From Rugosimonospora africana (GTDB lineage Bacteria; Actinomycetota; Actinomycetes; Mycobacteriales; Micromonosporaceae), in the NCBI RefSeq assembly GCF_016862975.1, contig NZ_BONZ01000009.1, positions 62,001-126,000 of the forward strand: a DNA stretch of 64,000 nt. The letters are read 5' to 3'. The translations under genes and the position numbers were made by a program. This document shows, piece by piece, positions 25,088 through 33,204 of this stretch (the stretch's first letter is position 1; each line of letters starts with the position of its first letter). Below the pieces are notes generated by a model. It was not told the DNA's origin. It worked only from the letters and a program-made list of their open reading frames with translations, and did no database searches.

Positions 25088-26597
25088 AGGAGAGCTGCCA
25101 CAGTCGCAGGACAGCGTACGAGCGCCAGGGTCGCCAGCGCTGGGCGTGCTCGGCGAGCGCGGCCGGGTCGGTGGGGAGCCCGACCGCGGCGGCACCGCGC
25201 CGTACCGCGAGGTCGGACGGCAGGAACACGTCCGGGTCGCCGAGCGCGCGCATCGCGATGTAACCGGCGGTCCACACGCCGATTCCGGGCAGGCTGAGCA
25301 GGGTGGCCTCGGTGTCGGCGCGGTCGGCGCCGTCGTCGAGGACCAGGTCCCCGGACGCGACCGCGCCGGCGAGCGCGCGGATGGTGTTCCGGCGCGCGAC
25401 CGGCATGGCGAACGCCTCGTCCGGCGCGCCGGCGACGGCCGCCGCGTCCGGGAACGGCGTGAGCGCGGGATCGCCGGACCCGCCGTCGGCGTCTGTCCCG
25501 GCGGTCCGGTCGGTGGTCCGCTCGGCGGTCCGGCCGGCGATGGCGACCAGGCGCCCGAGGACGGTACGCGCGCCGGCCACCGAGATCTGCTGCCCGACGA
25601 TCGCCCGTACCGCGATCTCGAAGCCGTCCACCGCTCGGGGCACCCGGAGCCCCGGCACCTTCGCGACCGCCGGTGCCAGCAGAGGGTCGGCGCCCAGCGT
25701 CTCGTCCACCGCGACCGGATCCGCGTCCAGGTCGAGTAGCCGCCGGCAGCGGGCGACCGCGGGCGCCAGGTCACGCAGGTCGGTCAGGCGCAGGGCGGCC
25801 GAGACATACCCGGCCGTCGGCGTGAGCACGACCGTCGCCGGGCCGTGCGGCAGCCGGAGGGCGCGCGTGTAGCTGGTGGTGTCCGCGACCTCGACTCCGG
25901 GAACCGCCCGCATCGCGAGGAACTCCAGCAGCGTCGCGGCGTCCAGTGGCGGCCGGTACGCCAGCCGGAGCGTGAGGGTCCCGGGTACCGCGGGCTCGGT
26001 TCCGGGTACCGCCGCGCCGGCCCGCCGCCGGGCGGCCTCCCGTAGCACCGACGGTGCACACGCGTACACCTCGCGGAGCGTGTCGTTGAACTGCCGTACC
26101 GAGCCGAACCCGGCCGCGAACGCGATCTCGGCCAGGCCCAGGTCGGTCGCCTCGACCAGGGTGCGCGCGGTCTGCGCGCGCTGCGCCCGGGCCAGCGCGA
26201 GCGGCCCCGCGCCGAGTTCGGCGGTGAGGATCCGGTTGAGGTGCCGGGTCGTGTACGCGAGCCGGGCGGCCAGCCCCGGTACGCCCTCCCGGTCCACCAC
26301 GCCGTCGCCGATCAGCCGCATGGCCCGGCCGACCACGTCGGCGCGTACGTCCCACTCGGGAGAGCCGGGGGCGGCGTCCGGGCGGCAGCGCTTGCAGGCT
26401 CGGAACCCGGCCCGTTGGGCCGCCGCGGCGGACGGATAGAACCGGACATTCGTCCGCTTGGGCGTGATCGCCGGACAGGACGGGCGGCAGTAGATGCCGG
26501 TCGAGGTGACCGCGGTCACGAACCAGCCGTCGAAGCGGGGATCGCGCGAGTCGACCGCCCGGTAACAGCGTTCGAATTCGAGTTCCACGCGACCCAT
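25086..26597 (-). CDS. Ada-AlkA fusion: methyl-accepting regulator domain and 3-methyladenine DNA glycosylase II
   Basis: A 503-residue protein that couples sensing and repair of alkylated DNA. The N-terminal Ada zinc domain has the four cysteines in GIYCRPSC (C37, C41) and ACKRC (C68, C71); C37 would be the methyl acceptor. An AraC-type helix-turn-helix follows (about 95-185, LGLAEIAFAAGFGSVRQFN). The AlkA part (about 205-503) has the N-terminal TATA-box-like domain, EIAVRAIVGQQISVAGA, and the helix-hairpin-helix LPGIGVWTAGYIAMRALGD with catalytic Asp in FLPSDLAV. The ATG at 26597 precedes GRVELEFERCYRAV. No separate ogt gene is adjacent. The stop codon is part of a tandem repeat. Confidence 0.93.
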   Translation of the reverse strand: MGRVELEFERCYRAVDSRDPRFDGWFVTAVTSTGIYCRPSCPAITPKRTNVRFYPSAAAAQRAGFRACKRCRPDAAPGSPEWDVRADVVGRAMRLIGDGVVDREGVPGLAARLAYTTRHLNRILTAELGAGPLALARAQRAQTARTLVEATDLGLAEIAFAAGFGSVRQFNDTLREVYACAPSVLREAARRRAGAAVPGTEPAVPGTLTLRLAYRPPLDAATLLEFLAMRAVPGVEVADTTSYTRALRLPHGPATVVLTPTAGYVSAALRLTDLRDLAPAVARCRRLLDLDADPVAVDETLGADPLLAPAVAKVPGLRVPRAVDGFEIAVRAIVGQQISVAGARTVLGRLVAIAGRTAERTTDRTAGTDADGGSGDPALTPFPDAAAVAGAPDEAFAMPVARRNTIRALAGAVASGDLVLDDGADRADTEATLLSLPGIGVWTAGYIAMRALGDPDVFLPSDLAVRRGAAAVGLPTDPAALAEHAQRWRPWRSYAVLRLWQLS

Positions 26598-26733
26598 CGT
26601 GCCCCGCCGCGAGCCGCGTGGCTCGCGGATTTCGGACATCACTGCCGGCGGCCCGGTCGCGCGACGACGGCAGGCCCGCGTGCGGCGTGCGGCGTGCGGC
26701 GGGTCAGCTGCCCGGCGACGCGGGACGCATCGG

Positions 26734-27699
26734 TCAGTACGCCTCGAGCGCGCCCCGGAGGAACGCCCCGGCCTGGGCGATCGCCGCGCGAGCCGGCCCG
26801 GTACCGGCGAGCGAGTTGAGCATCACGAAGTCGTGGATCATGCCCTGGTACCGCACCTCGACGACCGGTACCCCGGCGGTGCGCAGCTTCGACGCGTACG
26901 CCTCGCCCTCGTCGCGCAGCACGTCCGCCTCGTCCGTGATGATCAGCGTCGGCGGTAGCCCGCGCAGGTCGTCGACGCTGGCCCGCAGCGGCGACGCGGT
27001 CGGGTCGGTTCGCTGCTGCTCGTCCGGGAGGTACTGGTCCCAGTACCACATCATCTGTTGCCGGTCGAGATAGAACCCCTCGGCGAACTCGTGGTACGAG
27101 TCGGTGTCGAAGTTCGCGTCCGTCACCGGGTAGAACAGCACCTGCTCCAGAAAGCGCGGCCCGCCCCGCTGCTTGGCGAGCATCGTCAGCACGGTCGCCA
27201 GGTTCCCGCCGACCGAGTCCCCGGCCACCGCCATGCGCGCCCCGTTGAGGTTGTGCTCGCCGCCGTGTTCCGCGGCCCACGCCGCGACCGCGAAGCACTC
27301 CTCCAGCGCGACCGGGTACCGCGCCTCCGGCGACCTGCTGTACTCGGGAAACACGATCGCGGCCCCGGAGAGCACGCACAGTTCACGGATCAGCCGGTCG
27401 TGCGTGTTCGCGTCGCCGAACACCCAACCGGCGCCGTGCAGGTACACCACGACCGGCAGTGCGCCCTGCGCGTTCTTCGGGCGCACGATCCTGACCGGTA
27501 CCTGTCCGGACGGGCCGCCGGGCACCATCAGTTCCTGCATGTCCACATCCGGCTTGGGAATCGGGTTGGACTGCAACTGGTTGAGCGTCTCCCGGCCTTG
27601 TGCGGGCGGCATCTCGAACAGGAACGGCGGCTTCGCTGCCACCTCGGCGACCTCGCGCGCGGCCGAATCGAGTACGACGGTTGTGGTCTTCTGTGACAT
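26734..27699 (-). CDS. Alpha/beta hydrolase, hormone-sensitive lipase (fold 3) family
   Basis: A 321-residue carboxylesterase-type enzyme. The oxyanion motif is YLHGAGWVFGD (HGAGW for the usual HGGGW, about residues 80-90), nucleophile Ser in AGDSVGGNLA (about 157-166), catalytic Asp in IITDEADVLRDEGE and His in GMIHDFVML, so the triad is complete. No signal peptide is seen; it is cytosolic. The natural substrate is unknown, probably a small ester. The ATG at 27699 (MSQKTTTVV) is chosen since the upstream extension is a low-quality Arg/Thr-rich stretch. It is divergent from the HIT gene. Confidence 0.88.
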   Translation of the reverse strand: MSQKTTTVVLDSAAREVAEVAAKPPFLFEMPPAQGRETLNQLQSNPIPKPDVDMQELMVPGGPSGQVPVRIVRPKNAQGALPVVVYLHGAGWVFGDANTHDRLIRELCVLSGAAIVFPEYSRSPEARYPVALEECFAVAAWAAEHGGEHNLNGARMAVAGDSVGGNLATVLTMLAKQRGGPRFLEQVLFYPVTDANFDTDSYHEFAEGFYLDRQQMMWYWDQYLPDEQQRTDPTASPLRASVDDLRGLPPTLIITDEADVLRDEGEAYASKLRTAGVPVVEVRYQGMIHDFVMLNSLAGTGPARAAIAQAGAFLRGALEAY

Positions 27700-27919
27700 G
27701 ACGCGTCCTGTTCTCGCGGCGGTTCGCACCGCGGTCGGCGGGTGGTTCGACGCCGGCGTCGAGGCCCGGCGCCCGATACGGACTACACACGCTTCCCGCC
27801 GCCTACCCCGACGGATGGCCGTCAAACGCCAGGCGGATCCCCTCGGGGGCGGCGAGGAGCACAATGGCCAAGTCCCCACGGCGGGCCCACGGATCGTCAG
27901 AAAGTCGGGTACCCCTCTG

Positions 27920-28366
27920 ATGCATGCCGACGACTGCGTCTTCTGCCAGATCGTGCGCGGGCAGTTGCCCGCCAGCTACGCGTACGCCGACGACGACGTC
28001 GTCGCGTTCATGGACCTGCACCCGGTCACGCCGGGGCATCTGCTGGTCGTGCCGCGGGAGCACGCGTCCGGGTTGGTGGACCTGGACGAGGCGACCGGGT
28101 TGCGGGTGTGGCTGGTGGCGCACCGGCTGGCGCGCGCACTGCGGCACACCAAGCTGCGCTGCGAGGGAGTCAACCTGTTCCTCGCCGACGGCGCGGTCGC
28201 GTTCCAGCAGGTGTTCCACACACACCTGCACGTGGTGCCGCGCTTCGGCGGGGACGGCGTGCGCATCGACGCGCAGCCGCGCCAGACGCAGCGCTCCGAC
28301 CTGGACTCCGCCGCGGCGGCGGTGCGTGCGGGATTGCGCCGCCTGGCGGTCGCCGAGTCGGACTAG
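27920..28366 (+). CDS. HIT-family hydrolase
   Basis: A 148-residue nucleotide-phosphate hydrolase or transferase. The histidine triad is HTHLHVVPR (about residues 100-108) and the N-terminal zinc Cys pair is DDCVFCQIVRG (C6, C9). The conserved AFMDLHPVTPGHLLVVPREH stretch is at about 30-49. Members hydrolyse AMP-lysine, AMP-NH2 or dinucleoside polyphosphates; the exact substrate is unknown. The ATG at 27920 is close (4 bases) behind a TACCCC sequence. A second ATG at 27924 is out of frame. Confidence 0.88.
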   Translation: MHADDCVFCQIVRGQLPASYAYADDDVVAFMDLHPVTPGHLLVVPREHASGLVDLDEATGLRVWLVAHRLARALRHTKLRCEGVNLFLADGAVAFQQVFHTHLHVVPRFGGDGVRIDAQPRQTQRSDLDSAAAAVRAGLRRLAVAESD

Positions 28367-28381
28367 CTTCGGTCGCGTCGG

Positions 28382-29317
28382 TCAGGCGGCGCAGGGCGAA
28401 CCGGTGGCCGCGAGGGCCAGCGCGGCCGCGCCGAACAGGCCGGCGTCGGCGCCCAGGCCGCTGCGATCGATGCGTACCCGCCGGATGAACGCCGGACCGG
28501 CCAGCCGGAGCACCTCGTCCCGGATCCGCCCGAACAGCAGGTCGTGCGCGCCGGTCGCGACGCCCCCGCCGATGACCACGTCGTCCAGGTCGGCGAGGGC
28601 CGACGCGCACAGCACCGCGAGCGCGATCGCGTCGGCGGCGCGGTCGAACGCGCGACGGGCGATCGGGTCGCCGGCCCGCGCGCAGTCGGCGAGCCCCCGG
28701 GTGTCCGTGCCGTCCGGCCCGCACCAACCCTGCGCGTGCGCCCATCGCAGGATCGACGGGCCGCTGGCGAACATCTCCACGCAGCCGCGCCCGCCGCACG
28801 GGCAGTCCGGCCCCCGCGGGTCGATGACCATGTGGCCGATGTGGCCGGCATTGCCGGTCGGGCCGGCCTGGATCTCGCCGTCGAGCACGAAGCCGCCGCC
28901 GACACCGGTGGACACGACCATGCCCAGCAGCGCGCGCGAGGTGCTGTGACCGCGCCAGTATTCGCCGAGGGCCATGCAGTGCCCGTCGCCGGCCAGCCGC
29001 ACCGCTCGGCCCGGCAGCGCCCGGCGCACCAGGTCGACGATGGGGAAGCCGCGCCACGCCGGAATGTTGATCGGGCTGACCGTGCCGCCGGCCGGGTCGA
29101 TCGGGCCGGCCGAGCCGATGCCGACCGCGTCCGGTTGCCGCCCGGCGTCGGCGATCGCGTCGGCCAACACCCGCAGGACGGCGTCGCCGAGTGTCTCCGC
29201 GCTCTCCCGCGCCGGGGTGGGGATCTGCCTGCGGGACAGCATCGTGCCGTCGTCGCCGATGACGGCGGCGGCCAGTTTGGTCCCGCCGACGTCGAGGGCA
29301 ACGGCGATCCGGAACAA
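28382..29317 (-). CDS. ROK-family sugar kinase
   Basis: A 311-residue kinase with an N-terminal ATP-binding motif (LDVGGTKLAAAVIGDDG, about residues 7-23), the active-site Asp in AGDGHCMALGEYW, the ROK segment STGVGGGFVLDG and the zinc motif CPCGGRGCVE (Cys at about 171, 173 and 178). It phosphorylates a hexose; since it shares an operator with a beta-mannosidase gene, mannose is a reasonable guess, or glucose. GGAGG lies directly before the GTG at 29326, too close to serve it, so the TTG at 29317 is preferred. It is divergent from the LacI gene at 29516. Confidence 0.85.
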   Translation of the reverse strand: MFRIAVALDVGGTKLAAAVIGDDGTMLSRRQIPTPARESAETLGDAVLRVLADAIADAGRQPDAVGIGSAGPIDPAGGTVSPINIPAWRGFPIVDLVRRALPGRAVRLAGDGHCMALGEYWRGHSTSRALLGMVVSTGVGGGFVLDGEIQAGPTGNAGHIGHMVIDPRGPDCPCGGRGCVEMFASGPSILRWAHAQGWCGPDGTDTRGLADCARAGDPIARRAFDRAADAIALAVLCASALADLDDVVIGGGVATGAHDLLFGRIRDEVLRLAGPAFIRRVRIDRSGLGADAGLFGAAALALAATGSPCAA

Positions 29318-29338
29318 GAAGATCACCCTCCAGGCCGG

Positions 29339-29356
29339 GCACTGAACCGGATAAGT
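29339..29356. promoter_or_regulatory. LacI-type operator before the ROK kinase gene
   Basis: GCACTGAACCGGATAAGT is identical, 18 of 18 bases, to the sequence at 33129-33146 before the beta-mannosidase gene. It is an imperfect palindrome around CCGG with the form ACTnAnCCGGnTnAGT, as bound by LacI-family regulators. Confidence 0.85.
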
Positions 29357-29477
29357 GGATAGACCCTACGAGCGCATCCGGTGGGCTGTCAATGGTCGAT
29401 GAACCGCGTCATCCAACGCCCCAGCGGCTGGCTGACCGGGTACGCGACGCGAGGCGGTCGGTCCGGTGTGGACAGGT

Positions 29478-29493
29478 ACTTAACCGTGTTAGC
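29478..29493 (+). promoter_or_regulatory. LacI-type operator before the lacI gene itself
   Basis: ACTTAACCGTGTTAGC resembles the two identical operators and lies 22 bases before the TTG start of the LacI gene, over a possible -10 (TTAGCT). This suggests autoregulation. Confidence 0.65.
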
Positions 29494-29515
29494 TTGTGCT
29501 CCGGGGAGGATGAGC

Positions 29516-30550
29516 TTGAAGCGTCCGACGATCGCCGACATCGCCCGGCTGGCCGGGGTGTCCAAGGGCGCGGTCTCCTATGCGCTCAACGGGCAGCCGG
29601 GGGTGTCCGAGTCGACCCGACGTCGGGTGCTCGCCATCGCAGAGGAGATCGGCTGGAATCCCAACGGCGCCGCCCGCGCGCTGTCCGGGGCGCCCAGTCA
29701 CACGGTCGGGATGGTGCTGCACCGCCCGGCGCGGATTCTCGGCGTGGAGCCGTTCTTCATGGAGCTGATCAGTGGCGTCGAGGCCGAGTTGTCGGCCCGC
29801 TCGTACGCGCTGACGCTCCAGGTCGTCGCCGACCAGCCGGCCGAGATCGCGGTCTACCGGCGCTGGTGGGGCGAGCGGCGGGTGGACGGCGTACTGGTCT
29901 GCGACCTGCGGGTCGACGATCCGCGGATTCCGGTCCTGAGCGAGCTGACCCTGCCCACGGTCGTGGTCGGCATGCTGGGGGAGTCGGCGGAACTGGTCAG
30001 CGTGTGGTCCGACGACGCGGCAGCCGTGGTCGAGGCGGTGGAATATCTGAGCGCGCTCGGGCACCGGCACATCGCCCGCGTGGGCGGGCTGCCCGAGCTG
30101 CGGCACACCGCGGCACGTACCGCGGCGTTCGAGGAGGTGTGCCGGCGGCTGGAGGTGGCCCCGGCGCTGACCATCTCGACCGACTACACCGGTGAGGACG
30201 GTGCCCGGGCCACCCGCCGGCTGCTCAGCTCGCCGCGGCGCCCGACCGCGATCCTCTACGACAATGACGTGATGGCCGTCGCCGGGCTCGCGGTGGCGCA
30301 CGAGATGGGCTTCTCCGTGCCGGCCGACGTGTCGCTGGTCGCCTGGGACGACTCGGTACTGTGCCAGCTCGTTCATCCGCCGCTGACCGCGCTGTCCCGG
30401 GACATCCCGGCGTACGGCGGGCACGCCGCCCGCCAGCTGCTCGACGTCATCACCGGGCTGCCCGCGTCCTCGGTACAGGACGAGACGGCCCACCTGATCC
30501 CGAGAGGCAGCACGGCCGCGCCGCCTTCCGCGACGGGCCGGGGCGCTTAA
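29516..30550 (+). CDS. LacI-family transcriptional regulator of the mannoside cluster
   Basis: A 344-residue repressor. The N-terminal helix-turn-helix and hinge (PTIADIARLAGVSKGAVSYALNG, then VLAIAEEIGWNPNGAARALSG) occupy about residues 4-55, and a periplasmic-binding-protein-like sugar domain follows (GMVLHRPARILGVEPFFMEL; WDDSVLCQLVHPPLTALSRD at the end). The TTG at 29516 has GGGGAGG 6 bases upstream; the ATG at 29510 overlaps that site and is less likely. It sits between the ROK kinase and the beta-mannosidase, whose promoters carry an identical 18-base operator. A mannoside or mannose is therefore the likely inducer. This is inference. Confidence 0.9.
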   Translation: MKRPTIADIARLAGVSKGAVSYALNGQPGVSESTRRRVLAIAEEIGWNPNGAARALSGAPSHTVGMVLHRPARILGVEPFFMELISGVEAELSARSYALTLQVVADQPAEIAVYRRWWGERRVDGVLVCDLRVDDPRIPVLSELTLPTVVVGMLGESAELVSVWSDDAAAVVEAVEYLSALGHRHIARVGGLPELRHTAARTAAFEEVCRRLEVAPALTISTDYTGEDGARATRRLLSSPRRPTAILYDNDVMAVAGLAVAHEMGFSVPADVSLVAWDDSVLCQLVHPPLTALSRDIPAYGGHAARQLLDVITGLPASSVQDETAHLIPRGSTAAPPSATGRGA

Positions 30551-30567
30551 CCGGTACAGCTGCCCGA

Positions 30568-33051
30568 CTAGTCGCGGATGTCGTTCACGCAGCGCAGTAC
30601 CGGGCGGCTCAGCAGGTCCGGTACCGGCAACGGTCGCGCCGAACGCACGGTGAACGTCGCCGACTCGCCCGGCAGCAGCGTCACCAGCGCGTCGTCCACG
30701 TCGGCCGAGGGGTCCAGGCGGTCCGGGAACAGGGTCAGGTCGCGCAGGATGCTCTGTGCGGTCACGGTGACCAGGACGGCACCGTCGGCGTGTTCGGCGC
30801 TGGCGGTAAAGCGTGCCTCGGGGTACGCGATGTCCCGGTCCTCGGCGAAGAACCACCAGGCGGTCGAGCCGCCGGGGGCGCTCGCGCGCAGCAGTTCGTC
30901 CGGGCGCGTGTCCCGGGTCAGCTCAGCCGGCAGCTCCACGGTCCGGGAACTCTGCGCAGGCAGCGACAGGTCGAGGTCGAACGTGGCACGCGGCTCACCG
31001 GCCAGCGTGTACCGCGTCACCTCCACCGGTACCGTCCAGTCGTCCACGCTGTCGTTGACCGCGACCAGTACCGGCGAGGAGTCCGCGTCGCGCGGCTGGA
31101 TGGTCAGCAGCCGCGGTGCGAAGCTGCGCCGCATCTGGTACCACACCGGCTTGCGGCGCTCGTCCGCGTCCACTGTGGACCATGAGATGACCGGCCAGTC
31201 ATCGTTCAGCTGCCAGAAGATCGCACCCATGCACACCGGCCGGAGCGACCGGAAGTGCTCCACGCCGACGCTCAGCGCCCGCGCCTGGTTGACCTGCGTC
31301 AGGTAGTGCCAGTCGTCGAAGTCGCGCGGCTCCGGCAGGTGCGCGGCCAGTCCCCGGGCCAGCTTCCCGGCGCCGCCCTCGGCCTTCTGGCGGCCTGCCA
31401 TCCCGGGCGAGGTCGGCGTCAGCGGCTCGTCGGAGATGGCCCGGCGCAGCGTCGTGTACGCCGGGGGAGCCTGGTAGCCGAACTCCGCCACGAACCGCGG
31501 CACGTACTCGCGGTACTTGGTGTAGTCGTCGGTGTTCCACACGTCCCAGATGTGCATGGAGCCGTGCGCCGGGTCGTTCGGGTGCAGTTCCCGGGTGCCA
31601 GAGTAGGGGCTGCCCGGCCAGTACGGGCGGGTCGGGTCCAGCCGGCCCATCAAATCCGGCAGTACCTCGAAGTAGAACCCGGCTCCCCAGGTGCGCCCGG
31701 CGAGCTTGTCCTTCCAGCCCCAGTCCTCGTGGCCCCACAGGTTCTCGTTGTTGCCGGTCCACAGCAGCAGGCTGGGATGGTGGGCGAGCCGCACGATCTG
31801 CTGGGCCGCCTCGGCCGCGACCTCGCTCGCGAACGGCTCCTCCTCCGGGTACGCCGCGCAGGCGAACGGGAAGTCCTGACCAACCATCAGCCCCAGTTCG
31901 TCGGCGACGTCGTAGAAGTCGTCGTTCTCGTAGATGCCGCCGCCCCAGACCCGGACGAAGTTGACGTTCGCCTCCAGTGCCTGGCGCAGCCGCCGCTCGT
32001 ACCGCGGCCGGTCGACCCGGGTGATGAGCGCGTCGTCCGGGATCCAGTTGACGCCGCGGGCGAACACCGGAACGTCGTTGACCACGATGGTGTACGCCGA
32101 TCCGGCCGCGTCCGCGCCGGTGTCCAGCCGTACCGAACGGAACCCGATCCGCCGCCGCCAGGAGTCCAGCGGGTCACCGTCCATCGTGGACAGAGACAGC
32201 TCGGCGTCATACCGATCCGGCTGGCCGAACCCGTGCGGCCACCACAGCCGGGGATCGGCCACCGCGAGCTGCAGTTCGGCGTCGAGCCGCCCGGGCTCGA
32301 CCACCACCTCGGTCTCCACCCGGGTGTTGTGGCCGGACACCGAGGCGTGCAGCCGCACCGGGGACGTGCCAGGCCGTTCCAACCGGACCCGCAGCCGTAC
32401 CCGTCCCTCGCCGCCGTCCACGGTGACCAGCGGGCGCACCTCGTCGAGCCGGGCCTCGCGCCACGCGTGCAGCCCGATCGGCTGCCAGATGCCAGCGGTG
32501 ACCAGGGTCAGTCCCCAGTCCCAACCGAAGTTGCAGGCCATCTTGCGGATGAAGTTGAACGGCTCGGGGTACGCGTTGGGACGGTCGCCGAGCCGGTCGC
32601 GCATCCGCTCGGCGTACCGGTACGCCGACTCGAAGCGCACCTCCAGCTCATTGGCGCCGGGCCGCAGGGCGTCGGCGACCGGGAACCGGTACTGCCGGTG
32701 CATGTTGGCGCTCCGACCGACCGGCTGCCCGTTGAGCGTGACGGTCGCGACCGTGTCCAGCCCGGCGCACACCAGGTCGACCTGCCCGTCGCCGGGCCCG
32801 GCCCAGTCGAACGTGGTCCGGTAAGACCAGTCGGTGCGGCCGATCCAGGCCAGCGCGTGCTCGTTGTCGCCGAGGAACGGGTCCGGGATGAGGCCGGCGT
32901 CCAGCAGATCGGTGTGCACGCAACCGGGGACGGTCGCGGGAACCGGCTGCGTGCCGACCGGTGGCTCCGGTGCCGGCGACGTGCCGGACGGTTCGGCGGG
33001 CTGCGCCACGGTCAGAGTCCAGCCATCGTGCAGTGGGTGGTAAGAGCTCAC
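30568..33051 (-). CDS. Glycoside hydrolase family 2 beta-mannosidase
   Basis: An 827-residue cytosolic enzyme that releases mannose from the non-reducing end of beta-mannosides. Order: N-terminal jelly-roll sugar-binding domain, immunoglobulin-like domain, TIM barrel, C-terminal beta domains. The barrel shows VRVWGGGIYENDDFYD, acid/base Glu in LWTGNNENLWG (about residue 434) and nucleophile Glu in VAEFGYQAPP (about 521). These are typical for beta-mannosidase within GH2 (NNE and EFG). The GTG at 33051 has CAGGAGAC upstream; the open frame continues to 33132 and would run to the operator. No signal peptide, so mannosides must be imported first; no sugar transporter lies in this cluster. Confidence 0.9.
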   Translation of the reverse strand: MSSYHPLHDGWTLTVAQPAEPSGTSPAPEPPVGTQPVPATVPGCVHTDLLDAGLIPDPFLGDNEHALAWIGRTDWSYRTTFDWAGPGDGQVDLVCAGLDTVATVTLNGQPVGRSANMHRQYRFPVADALRPGANELEVRFESAYRYAERMRDRLGDRPNAYPEPFNFIRKMACNFGWDWGLTLVTAGIWQPIGLHAWREARLDEVRPLVTVDGGEGRVRLRVRLERPGTSPVRLHASVSGHNTRVETEVVVEPGRLDAELQLAVADPRLWWPHGFGQPDRYDAELSLSTMDGDPLDSWRRRIGFRSVRLDTGADAAGSAYTIVVNDVPVFARGVNWIPDDALITRVDRPRYERRLRQALEANVNFVRVWGGGIYENDDFYDVADELGLMVGQDFPFACAAYPEEEPFASEVAAEAAQQIVRLAHHPSLLLWTGNNENLWGHEDWGWKDKLAGRTWGAGFYFEVLPDLMGRLDPTRPYWPGSPYSGTRELHPNDPAHGSMHIWDVWNTDDYTKYREYVPRFVAEFGYQAPPAYTTLRRAISDEPLTPTSPGMAGRQKAEGGAGKLARGLAAHLPEPRDFDDWHYLTQVNQARALSVGVEHFRSLRPVCMGAIFWQLNDDWPVISWSTVDADERRKPVWYQMRRSFAPRLLTIQPRDADSSPVLVAVNDSVDDWTVPVEVTRYTLAGEPRATFDLDLSLPAQSSRTVELPAELTRDTRPDELLRASAPGGSTAWWFFAEDRDIAYPEARFTASAEHADGAVLVTVTAQSILRDLTLFPDRLDPSADVDDALVTLLPGESATFTVRSARPLPVPDLLSRPVLRCVNDIRD

Positions 33052-33128
33052 GCCTGTCTCCTGCGTCGCGGGCGTCGCGGTGGGGTCCGGCCGGTCGCGG
33101 CTGCGTCGCGCCATCGTGGGAGGTCCCA

Positions 33129-33146
33129 GCACTGAACCGGATAAGT
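33129..33146. promoter_or_regulatory. LacI-type operator before the beta-mannosidase gene
   Basis: Identical to 29339-29356 over 18 bases. It is about 80 bases before the GTG start and overlaps a possible -10 box on the minus strand (TACTTA). Confidence 0.85.
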
Positions 33147-33204
33147 AAGCTCACGCTAGGGTGGATCTCCGTACGGTGTCAACACCGCGCGGCGGCCGGC
33201 ACGG

